64,000 nucleotides of DNA, taken from the NCBI RefSeq assembly GCF_041435435.1, contig NZ_CP108494.1, forward strand, positions 5,118,501-5,182,500, in the 5' to 3' direction. The DNA is from Streptomyces sp. NBC_01241. GTDB taxonomy: Bacteria; Actinomycetota; Actinomycetes; Streptomycetales; Streptomycetaceae. Within the stretch, counting starts at the first letter, position 1. Each line of letters opens with the position of its first letter. A program made the position numbers and the translations under genes. The notes beneath the pieces are model-generated. The model searched no databases. It was not told the origin of the DNA and worked only from the letters and a program-made list of their open reading frames with translations. Shown here one piece after another: positions 24,792 to 31,768 of the stretch.

Positions 24792-25790
24792 TCAGAGTTT
24801 GCGCAGGGACAGCCGCTGGACCTTGTGGTCCGGCCCCTTGCGCAGCACCAGAGTGGCACGACCCCGGGTCGGCGCGACATTCTCCACCAGATTGGGCTTG
24901 TTGATGGTCCGCCACATCGTCGCGGCGTACTCCATGGCCTCCTCCTCGGAGACCTGGGTGTACTTGCGGAAGTAGGAGAACGGGTTCTGGAACGCCGTCT
25001 CGCGCAGCTTCCGGAACCGGTTGAGATACCAGGTCTCGATGTCCTCGGTCCGCGCGTCCACGTACACACTGAAGTCGAAGTAGTCGGCGAGCCCGACCCT
25101 GGTCCGGCCGTCCTTGCCGGGCATCGCGGGCTGCAGCACGTTCAGCCCCTCGACGATCAGGATGTCGGGGCGCCGTACGGTGAGCCGCTCGCCCGGCACG
25201 ATGTCGTAGATCAGGTGCGAGTAGACGGGTGCCGTCACCTCGTCCTTGCCGGCCTTGATGTCGGCGACGAAACGGGTCAGGGCCCGCCGGTCGTACGACT
25301 CGGGGAACCCCTTGCGCGACATCAGCCCGCGCGCCTGGAGCTCATTCATCGGCAACAGGAACCCGTCGGTGGTGACGAGTTCGACCCGGGGGTGCTCGGG
25401 CCAGCGGGCCAGTAGCGCCTGGAGGATGCGGGCACTCGTGGACTTGCCGACCGCGACACTGCCCGCGACCCCTATGACGAACGGGGTGCCGCGCTGCGCG
25501 CCGTGCCCGTTGCCGGCGTCCCCGAGGAAGGTGTTCAGGGCGCCGCGCAGGCCCGAGGTGGCCTGGACGTAGAGGTTGAGGAGCCGGGAGAGCGGCAGAT
25601 AGACGTCCCGTACCTCGTCGAGGTCGATGACGTCCCCGAGTCCGCGCAGCTGCTCCACCTCGTCGGCGGTCAGCGGCAACGGCGTCTTGTCGCGCAGGGC
25701 GCTCCATTCGGCGCGCGACAGATCGACGTACGGCGTCGCCGCGTGCTCGGCGCGTCGGGAGGTGCTGCTTCGTGGCGGCGAAGTGATCAC
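24792..25790 (-). CDS. coaA: Pantothenate kinase, type I
   Basis: The product has 332 residues and phosphorylates pantothenate, the first step to coenzyme A. The P-loop GVAGSVAVGKST lies near residues 105-116. YVDLSRAEWSALRDKTPLPL marks the N-terminal part, and DYFDFSVYVDARTEDIETWY and NKPNLVENVAPTRGRA the C-terminal part. GTG 25790 gives a start like related proteins. The frame is open to 25886, but the extra residues look non-conserved. No clear ribosome binding site is seen at either. Confidence 0.93.
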   Translation of the reverse strand: MITSPPRSSTSRRAEHAATPYVDLSRAEWSALRDKTPLPLTADEVEQLRGLGDVIDLDEVRDVYLPLSRLLNLYVQATSGLRGALNTFLGDAGNGHGAQRGTPFVIGVAGSVAVGKSTSARILQALLARWPEHPRVELVTTDGFLLPMNELQARGLMSRKGFPESYDRRALTRFVADIKAGKDEVTAPVYSHLIYDIVPGERLTVRRPDILIVEGLNVLQPAMPGKDGRTRVGLADYFDFSVYVDARTEDIETWYLNRFRKLRETAFQNPFSYFRKYTQVSEEEAMEYAATMWRTINKPNLVENVAPTRGRATLVLRKGPDHKVQRLSLRKL

Positions 25791-25916
25791 ATGTTCATTG
25801 TTGCGGGAGTTTTGACGGAGCGGGGGGTGGGCTCGGTCACGTGGGGGACCGGCAGGAGCCGGTGTCCGCACCCCTGTGGCGGACACCGGCCCCGGTTCGC
25901 GGCTACTGGTGGCGTC

Positions 25917-26906
25917 TCAGGGCTTCTCGCCCTTGGCGTCGACGACGGCGGCCTTGACCCGGGCTTCGCTCATCATGATCTGCCCGGCCTTGAACTTCTC
26001 CGACGGAAATTGCACCTTGCCCGCGGAGGACGCGTACTCGTAGTCCTCGGTGACCACGAAGCGCATCCCGGCGTACCTGAAGTCGTGCGGGTCGAGGAGG
26101 ATCTCCCGCTGTCCGTGACTGCCGTCCTCCTTCCGGGTGATGGCGATGACCTCGCGTCCGGCGGCGTCCTTCACCAGATGGCCGGTGACCTGGACGCCGG
26201 GGACGGTGGCCAGGGCCCGGTAGATCCGAGCGAGGGCGGTCGGTGCGATCGGGTACGCCTCGACCATCAGACCCATCGCGCGGAAGCTGTGCTGGGCCTC
26301 GGCCTCGGGTGGGTTCTCGGCGGTGTTGCCGGTCGGGTAGAACGAGCGGACCTTCGCCAGCAGCCGTGCGGGGTCGTCGGGCAGCTCATTGGCGGCCCGG
26401 TAGACCTGACGGGACGTGCGGTAGTCGTCGTCCTTCCCGTTCTTGGCCGCGGCGGAGTTGTCGTACGGGACCCAGTTGTCGGGGTCGTACGTGAAGCTGC
26501 CGACGGCCGAGCTCCTCTGGGCCGACTGGGCCGACTGGGCCATCACCGTCTTCGTGTAGATCCACTGGTCGTCGCGCGGCTCCGGGGCCGCCTGCTGCTT
26601 CTCCAGCGTGTCGGCGGCCCGGTTCAGCACCTCGGCCGGGCTGTCCAGCCGCAGGGTTCCGGTGGTCGCAGCGGGCCCGGAGCGGTCGGGGGCGGCGGCA
26701 TCGACGAGTTGGGTGCCGAGCACGGCCGCCACGGTGATCGCCGCGGCCGCGCCGACCGACGCGATCCGCCAGTCGGCCCTCATCCGGCGGGTACGGCGGC
26801 CCGAGGCGACGGCCTGAGCGAGCCGCTGCCGGCCCGGGGCGAGTGCGGAACGGTCGGGAACGGGCGCGTCCGCGCGCAGCTCCCGCAGCCGGGTCATTTC
26901 GTCCAT
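25917..26906 (-). CDS. CU044_5270-type membrane protein, probable anti-sigma partner
   Basis: The product has 329 residues. A cytoplasmic N-terminus of about 45 residues (MDEMTRLRELRADAPVPDRS, then an Arg-rich stretch) precedes one membrane segment at about 47-66, then an extracytoplasmic domain with LNRAADTLEKQQ and DPHDFRYAGMRFV. This layout matches the CU044_5270 family, usually found beside sigma factors. Its start overlaps the sigma gene by 13 bases, so the two are coupled. Regulation of that sigma factor is inferred from context. Confidence 0.75.
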   Translation of the reverse strand: MDEMTRLRELRADAPVPDRSALAPGRQRLAQAVASGRRTRRMRADWRIASVGAAAAITVAAVLGTQLVDAAAPDRSGPAATTGTLRLDSPAEVLNRAADTLEKQQAAPEPRDDQWIYTKTVMAQSAQSAQRSSAVGSFTYDPDNWVPYDNSAAAKNGKDDDYRTSRQVYRAANELPDDPARLLAKVRSFYPTGNTAENPPEAEAQHSFRAMGLMVEAYPIAPTALARIYRALATVPGVQVTGHLVKDAAGREVIAITRKEDGSHGQREILLDPHDFRYAGMRFVVTEDYEYASSAGKVQFPSEKFKAGQIMMSEARVKAAVVDAKGEKP

Positions 26907-27529
26907 GACGGGGTCAGCTCCATGACGTCGGGCGTGAACGAGGGATCCATGTCGAGTGCCTCACGGACCTTGCGGCGGGCCCGATTGAGCCGCGACCGCA
27001 CGGTGCCGAGCGGGATGCCCAACGCCTCGGCGACCTCCTGGTACCCGAGGTCGGCCCAGGCGACGAGCAGCAGCACATGGCGGTCGCCGGGCGAGAGCGA
27101 GGCGAGCGCCCCGGCCAGCGGCGCCTGCGCGGCGATCCGGTCGTCACAACGGTCGCTCCAGGACGCGGCCACCGGGTCCCGACCGGTACGGGCCAGGGCC
27201 CGCAGCCCCCTCTCCTCGCTGCGCCGCTGCTTGCCGATGAGATTCGCGGCGATGCCGTACAGCCAGGGGCGGGCGTTGCGATGCGTGCGGTCGTAACGGC
27301 GCCGGGAGCGGAAGGCGATGAGAAAGGTCTCCGCCGTGATGTCGTCCGCCGCGCCCTCCCCGAGGCGGCGGGCGGCATAGCGGTGGATGTCCGGAGCGTG
27401 GCGGTCGTAGAGCCCGGCGAAGATCTCGGGATGCTCCAGCGACTGCGCGACGACCTCGGCATCGTCATCGGGACTGGCTGGTGGTCCGGTCACATCGGCT
27501 CCTGGGGGCTCGGCGGATGAGCGTGTCAT
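26894..27529 (-). CDS. RNA polymerase sigma factor, ECF-like sigma-70 family
   Basis: The product has 211 residues. Region 2 (YDRHAPDIHRYAARRLGEGAAD through the AFRSRRRYDRTHRNARPWLYGI block) and region 4 (LSPGDRHVLLLVAWADLGYQEVAEALGIPLGTVRSRL) are clear, and no regions 1 or 3 are present. ATG 27529 follows AAGGG closely; the frame is open further upstream, but those residues lie in a degraded stretch. It overlaps its probable anti-sigma partner. Confidence 0.88.
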   Translation of the reverse strand: MTRSSAEPPGADVTGPPASPDDDAEVVAQSLEHPEIFAGLYDRHAPDIHRYAARRLGEGAADDITAETFLIAFRSRRRYDRTHRNARPWLYGIAANLIGKQRRSEERGLRALARTGRDPVAASWSDRCDDRIAAQAPLAGALASLSPGDRHVLLLVAWADLGYQEVAEALGIPLGTVRSRLNRARRKVREALDMDPSFTPDVMELTPSWTK

Positions 27530-27858
27530 CCCTTGTTGCCCGCAGGGCGCGGAAAGGTTCACAGGATACGGAGAGCCTTGGTGCGACGCCGTCACCCCAC
27601 CGTCAGCACCGCTTTCCCCCGCACCTGCCGGGCCCGCAGGTCCGTGATGACGTCGGCGGTACGCGACCGCCCGGTCGGCGGCGTCGAGTGTGCCCGCCGG
27701 GCTGGTGTGGCGGCCACTGACCCCGGCAGCCGCGATCGAAATCCACCTCCTGGCCAGGGGCCGGGCGGGACGCCCCGCCGTCGCCCACCTGCTGCGCACC
27801 GCAGCCGATACGGCCCGCACGGGGGACTGGCTCCGATCGCCGGACGCGACGGCCACAG
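27530..27858. other. Intergenic stretch with a possible gene remnant
   Basis: No intact gene is visible in these 329 bases. On the minus strand, translation of about 27600-27720 gives TADVITDLRARQVRGKAVLT just before a stop at about 27597, resembling the C-terminus of a zinc-type quinone oxidoreductase; a frameshift separates it from TLDAADRAVAYR upstream. This would be a decayed gene end, with low certainty. Confidence 0.35.
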
Positions 27859-28791
27859 CTACCCCATGAGCGCCAGTCCGCTCTCGCAGTCGCGGCAGTT
27901 GCCGGGGGCGGGGGAGCGGAAGGCGCGGTCGCAGTGGTTGCAGTTCTGGAGTGGGGTGGGTTGGTGGAGCACGGTGGGTGGGGGCGGGAGGAGGTGGGTG
28001 AGGCGGTGGCGGAGGAGTTTGGCGGGGTGTTTGAGGGGGCGGGGGAGGTCGTTGGTGAGGGCGTGGCGGATGGCGGTGGGCGTGGCGCCGCGTTCGTACC
28101 AGGTGGCGACGGCGGGGGCGAGGGCGTGGATGTCGCGTTCGGTGAGGATGAGTTGGGGTGCATCGCGGTGGAGGTCGGCGAGGAGGGCGATGGCGGCGTG
28201 GTGGCGTTGGGGGAGGGGGTTGTTGGGTTGGGGGAGTGGTGGGGGTGGGGGTTTGGGTGAGGTGGGGGCGGGGACGTGGGGCGGCTGCTCGGGTGGCGGG
28301 GATACGGGGGCTGGGGATACGGGGGCTGGGGGCACCGGGGCCACTGGGGCCGGGGCCGGGGCTGGTGCTGGGTGGCTGGGCTTGGGGCGTCGTTCGGGTG
28401 CGGGGACGGGGTGGGTGTTGGTGAAGCCTGGCTGGTTGTACGAGCAGGTGCGGGTGATGACGCGGCCGTCGGGGAGGCGTTCGCGGGTGCGTTTCAGGTA
28501 GCCGTGGGCTTCCAGTTCGCGTAGTGCGGCGGCGATGCGGGTTTCGCCTTCCGGGAAGCGTTCGGTGAGGGTTTTGATCCCGACCTTCGCCCCGGTGGGG
28601 AGTGACTGGATGTGGGTGGCGAGGCCGATTGCGAGGAGGGAGAGCTCGCGGTGCTGGGCGAGGTGGTTGCCGACCACGGTGAAGCGGGTGGTGTGGCGGG
28701 AGTTGATGTGCATGACGCCGGACGAGGGCGTGGCGTCCCCGGGAACGGGAGACGGGGCGCGCGAGGGCGCGCTAACCTGCTGGGTATCCAT
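27859..28791 (-). CDS. Winged-helix DNA-binding protein with proline-rich linker
   Basis: The product has 310 residues. Residues 30-125 look like a winged helix of the plasmid-replication or GntR-like sort (LSLLAIGLATHIQSLPTGAK to LRELEAHGYLKRTRERLPDG). A very proline-rich linker of about 80 residues (PAPAPAPAPVAPVPPAPV) follows, then a helical domain and a four-cysteine end (CNHCDRAFRSPAPGNCRDC) that may bind zinc. The codon pattern is strongly G/C-biased in its repeats. Start ATG 28791. The role is unknown; homologues are widespread in Streptomyces as orphan regulators, to my knowledge. Confidence 0.7.
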   Translation of the reverse strand: MDTQQVSAPSRAPSPVPGDATPSSGVMHINSRHTTRFTVVGNHLAQHRELSLLAIGLATHIQSLPTGAKVGIKTLTERFPEGETRIAAALRELEAHGYLKRTRERLPDGRVITRTCSYNQPGFTNTHPVPAPERRPKPSHPAPAPAPAPVAPVPPAPVSPAPVSPPPEQPPHVPAPTSPKPPPPPLPQPNNPLPQRHHAAIALLADLHRDAPQLILTERDIHALAPAVATWYERGATPTAIRHALTNDLPRPLKHPAKLLRHRLTHLLPPPPTVLHQPTPLQNCNHCDRAFRSPAPGNCRDCESGLALMG

Positions 28792-29092
28792 CGGGAAGCG
28801 TTCTCTTCCTCGGTGGTCAGGCCCTCGATCGGGATTGCGAGTCCCGGCCGGGGGCCGACGCATGTCTGTGGTTGTGGGGCGAGCATATGCCTGCCAACCG
28901 AGCAGAAAGCCAGTCGAGTTGGTGATCCTCACCCGTGTGAGTGACGGGGCCGTGTGCGTGCCCCTGTGTGAGGCCGGGGTAGGGGTTGGGGTTGGGTTGG
29001 GAAATTTCTTCTTCCCAAAGCCTTAAAAGCCTTTTACGTCGGGGCGCGCCGGGTCGCGGTTCACCGGGACGTGACAGACCGGGTCGCGACTG
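28792..29092. other. 301-base intergenic stretch with a terminator-like hairpin
   Basis: This spacer separates two minus-strand genes. TTGGGAA (28997-29003) and TTCCCAA (29012-29018) form a 7-bp stem followed by the AT-rich CCTTAAAAGCCTTTTAC. On the minus strand it would end the ATP-binding protein transcript. No coding sequence is apparent. Confidence 0.5.
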
Positions 29093-29512
29093 TCACGTTC
29101 CGGTGAGGGCTACCTCCGCCCAGACGGTTTTGCGTGGGAAGGGCCCCACCCGCACGCCCCACCGGATGGCGATCGCCTCGACGAGCATGAGCCCGCGCCC
29201 CGCCTCGGATTCGTCGTTCCGTTCCGGGACGCGGGGCAGTACGTCCCCGCGAGCGTCGGCGACCTCGATACGGAGCGTGTCCCCGGTGACGGTCAGCATG
29301 ATGCGGAAGTCCCGCCCCGGCACCTGCCCGTGCAGCGCGGCGTTGGAGGCCAGTTCGGCGACGACATGCCCGGCGTCGTCCAGCGGCAGCCCCCAGGAGC
29401 GGAGTTGCTCGGTCGCGAGGAGCCGGGCGAGTCGGGCACCTCGGCGGGTGGCGGAGAGCTGCACGGCGAATTGGCCGCTGCGGGCGCGCGGTTGGGTGAT
29501 TTCTCGGTTCAC
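29093..29512 (-). CDS. ATP-binding (RsbW/HATPase-like) regulatory protein
   Basis: The product has 139 residues, a single HATPase_c domain of the anti-sigma/RsbW type. The N-box VVAELASNAALHG (about residues 49-61) and a GRGLMLVEAIAIRWGV G-box are seen. It is divergent from the XRE/DUF5753 regulator 144 bases away. ATP-binding protein, XRE regulator and DUF397 protein make the recurring Streptomyces WhiJ-type set, which is tied to development in S. coelicolor. Confidence 0.82.
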   Translation of the reverse strand: MNREITQPRARSGQFAVQLSATRRGARLARLLATEQLRSWGLPLDDAGHVVAELASNAALHGQVPGRDFRIMLTVTGDTLRIEVADARGDVLPRVPERNDESEAGRGLMLVEAIAIRWGVRVGPFPRKTVWAEVALTGT

Positions 29513-29656
29513 GTCACTCAGCGTGGCCGGAGATGCCTACTCTGAACAGCAATGACGTGCGTACGGACAGTGACTGTCCAGCGGTTGTACGGGTCTGTCC
29601 ATCCGGTACGGCGTCCAACGCGAAACGGTGCGGGCACGGTTGGAGGCGGGTGTCGT

Positions 29657-30529
29657 ATGGCGAGCGAGGACAACCGGGGCGACGGAGACAACACGGCGGA
29701 CGGCCCTGACTGGGAGTTCGATGTCGAGGACGACTCGGGCGCGGTGATCGCGGCGGTCGGCCGGCAGATCCGGCTCTGGCGTGAGGCGGCAGGACTGCGC
29801 GCGAAGGAGTTGGGCGACGCGATCGGGTATGGGGAGAACCAGGTCTACAAGGTGGAGGCCGGGAAACGCATCCCCAAGCCGGAGTTCCTGGACAAGGCGG
29901 ACCAAGTCCTGGGCGCGGGCGGCAAACTCGCCGCGATGAAGCAGGACGTTGCGGAGGCACGGTATCCGAAGAAGGTCCGTGACTTGGCGAAGCTGGAGCG
30001 GGCCGCGGTTGAGCTCGGGGCGTACGGCAATCACAATGTGCACGGTCTTTTGCAGACCGAAGAATACGCTCGGGCCCTCTACGAGATGCGGCGGCCGTCG
30101 TTCGGGCCTGACGAGATCGATCGGCACGTCGCGGGCCGGATGGGGCGGCAGGAAATCTTCGAGCGGCGACCTCTGACGACGCTGACATTCGTCCAGGAAG
30201 AAGTCACGATCAAGCGTCCGCTCGGGGGCAGAATGGTTGCGCGACGACAGCTTGAACACCTTTTGGACATCGGTCAGTTGCGGAACGTCGAGATCCAGGT
30301 GATGCCGACGGACCGGGAGGATCACGCGGGCATGGGGGGTCAGCTCCAACTGCTGAAGTTCGACGACGGCACAGCGGTGGCACACTGGGAGGGCCAGTTG
30401 ACCAACCGCTTGATCTCCGACCCCAAGCAAGTCCGGATCATCGAGTTGCGGTACGGAATCATCCGGGCCCAGGCTCTCACCCCACGGGAGTCTCTGGCCG
30501 TCATCGAGAAAGCGCTGGGAGAGACATGA
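29657..30529 (+). CDS. XRE family regulator with DUF5753 domain (WhiJ-like)
   Basis: The product has 290 residues. An N-terminal helix-turn-helix (about residues 30-85: IRLWREAAGLRAKELGDAIG, GYGENQVYKVEAGKRIPKPE) precedes the DUF5753 domain (about 105-285), typical of WhiJ-family regulators. ATG 29657 follows GGAGGCGGG. It ends in ATGA overlap with the first DUF397 gene, so both proteins are made together. Confidence 0.9.
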   Translation: MASEDNRGDGDNTADGPDWEFDVEDDSGAVIAAVGRQIRLWREAAGLRAKELGDAIGYGENQVYKVEAGKRIPKPEFLDKADQVLGAGGKLAAMKQDVAEARYPKKVRDLAKLERAAVELGAYGNHNVHGLLQTEEYARALYEMRRPSFGPDEIDRHVAGRMGRQEIFERRPLTTLTFVQEEVTIKRPLGGRMVARRQLEHLLDIGQLRNVEIQVMPTDREDHAGMGGQLQLLKFDDGTAVAHWEGQLTNRLISDPKQVRIIELRYGIIRAQALTPRESLAVIEKALGET

Positions 30530-30732
30530 CCCACAAGGCCTCAGGTGGAGACGGCTCCGCACTGGAGTGGATCAAGAGCAGCTACAGCAGTAACGATGGC
30601 CCTGAATGTGTTGAGGTCGCGGCCGTCCCCGGTGCGGTACGCATCCGCGACTCAAAGGACGTGTGCGGTCTTCAACTCGAGTTCGCACCCACGGCGTGGG
30701 AAAACTTCGTGGCGTATGCGTCGGAAAGCTGA
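30526..30732 (+). CDS. DUF397 protein, first copy
   Basis: The product has 68 residues covering the DUF397 domain: WIKSSYSSNDGPECVEVA, then RDSKDVCGLQLEFAPTAWENF. The start overlaps the upstream stop (ATGA), so it is coupled. DUF397 proteins are the small partners of WhiJ-type regulators; BldB is the best-known related protein. Confidence 0.9.
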   Translation: MTHKASGGDGSALEWIKSSYSSNDGPECVEVAAVPGAVRIRDSKDVCGLQLEFAPTAWENFVAYASES

Positions 30733-30759
30733 ACCACCAGGGAGACACATGGACACCGA

Positions 30760-30930
30760 GTGACCTGGTTCAAGAGCAGCTACAGCAGTAACGACGGCCC
30801 GGCCTGTGTCGAGGTAGCGGCGGCCGCAAGCACGATCCACGTACGCGACTCCAAGAACCTCCCCGGCCCGCACCTCGGCTTCGCGCCGCGCGCCTGGGCG
30901 GAGTTCGTCACGTACGCCTCCGGCAACTGA
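30760..30930 (+). CDS. DUF397 protein, second tandem copy
   Basis: The product has 56 residues from GTG 30760 (then TWFKSSYSSNDGPACVEVA), ending YASGN. It is closely related to the preceding gene. An ATG at 30749 sits at a good distance from GGAG (30741-30744), but it reads only MDTE before a stop that overlaps this GTG. Either the gene is restarted after that four-codon ORF or it lost one base near its start. It lies just before a strong terminator. Confidence 0.7.
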   Translation: MTWFKSSYSSNDGPACVEVAAAASTIHVRDSKNLPGPHLGFAPRAWAEFVTYASGN

Positions 30931-30950
30931 CCGCCGCGCCCACCAACGCC

Positions 30951-30985
30951 CGCCCCGTTCCCCTTCCTCCTGGGGGAGCGGGGCG
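30951..30985 (+). terminator. Strong hairpin ending the WhiJ-like operon
   Basis: GCCCCGTTCCCC (30952-30963) pairs with GGGGAGCGGGGC (30973-30984) over 12 pairs, one of them a wobble, 21 bases after the second DUF397 stop. Confidence 0.7.
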
Positions 30986-30986
30986 G

Positions 30987-31163
30987 TCATGCTGTCGGCA
31001 ACGCCCCTGGTCCGATGACCGCCGCGAGTTCCCGTACTCCGGAGACTCTGGGGTGCCGAGAGATGAGCTCGCCGACGATTCGCGAGATTGCCGGGCGATC
31101 GCGGACTTCACCGTGACTGATACGGGCTGCAAGCAACAACTGCTGGGTGGCTGTGAGCAGCAT
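30987..31163 (-). CDS. Possible small ORF, hypothetical
   Basis: This would give 58 residues (MLLTATQQLLLAARISHGEV and onward) and is helical in appearance. It follows the SnoaL-like gene by 24 bases and ends at the terminator. No ribosome binding site is evident and I recognise no family. It may be a real cotranscribed small protein, a remnant, or noise. Confidence 0.3.
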   Translation of the reverse strand: MLLTATQQLLLAARISHGEVRDRPAISRIVGELISRHPRVSGVRELAAVIGPGALPTA

Positions 31164-31187
31164 CTTCGCGATTGGCCCGGTGGTCTT

Positions 31188-31631
31188 TCACCGATTCTCC
31201 GCCTCGAATGCCTGGGCGACGGCCAGGCTGTCCTCGTAGACATGGTGCCGGGTGACAAGGCCGTCTTCGACGGTGAGATGCAGAGCGAACCGCGCCTGAT
31301 AGGCACGTCCGGTGGGCCGGGCGGTCTGACGGATCTCGCCGAGCACGACCGCGTCGCTTCCGTCGATAAGGATGCGCTCGACCTCAGTCGCCACATACTC
31401 CGGCACGTGGTACTCGGCAAGCTCGCGATAGTGGGCGGCCGCGTCGGCCCGGGTGGACCGGTGGCGGATCCACGGCGTGGCAGTACGGCCGTGCTCGGCC
31501 TCCGGCCAGTCGAGCTTCCAATCGCCCTGCTCGGCATACAGTTCGGCGATGCGCTCGGGGTCGCCCTCGCTAATTCTGCGCAGCAACTCCTCAACCACAG
31601 TGCGCGTGTTCGTAAGTGCGGCTATGGACAT
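31188..31631 (-). CDS. SnoaL/NTF2-like family protein
   Basis: The product has 147 residues. A SnoaL-like alpha+beta barrel is suggested by TVVEELLRRISEGDPERIAELYAEQGDWKL at the start and ALHLTVEDGLVTRHHVYEDS at the end. ATG 31631 follows GGAGAGG. The substrate is unknown. A palindrome lies about 80 bases upstream, and the IS element begins 138 bases from the start. Confidence 0.75.
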   Translation of the reverse strand: MSIAALTNTRTVVEELLRRISEGDPERIAELYAEQGDWKLDWPEAEHGRTATPWIRHRSTRADAAAHYRELAEYHVPEYVATEVERILIDGSDAVVLGEIRQTARPTGRAYQARFALHLTVEDGLVTRHHVYEDSLAVAQAFEAENR

Positions 31632-31710
31632 GGCTGACCTCTCCGTCCTGGTCCGCGTCCTCCGACGCGGAGAGATCACCAACCCTGCCAGTGTGGGCAC
31701 GCCGAGACGA

Positions 31711-31725
31711 TTACCTCTGAGGTAA
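31711..31725. promoter_or_regulatory. Palindrome upstream of the SnoaL-like gene
   Basis: TTACCTC, T and GAGGTAA form a perfect 7+7 inverted repeat. It lies 80 bases upstream of the SnoaL-like start, close to where its promoter would be, and 44 bases from the IS left end. It is a likely operator for an unknown regulator. Confidence 0.4.
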
Positions 31726-31768
31726 GGCAAGCGCATCACCGAGATCCACTTTCGATACACGCCCCTAC

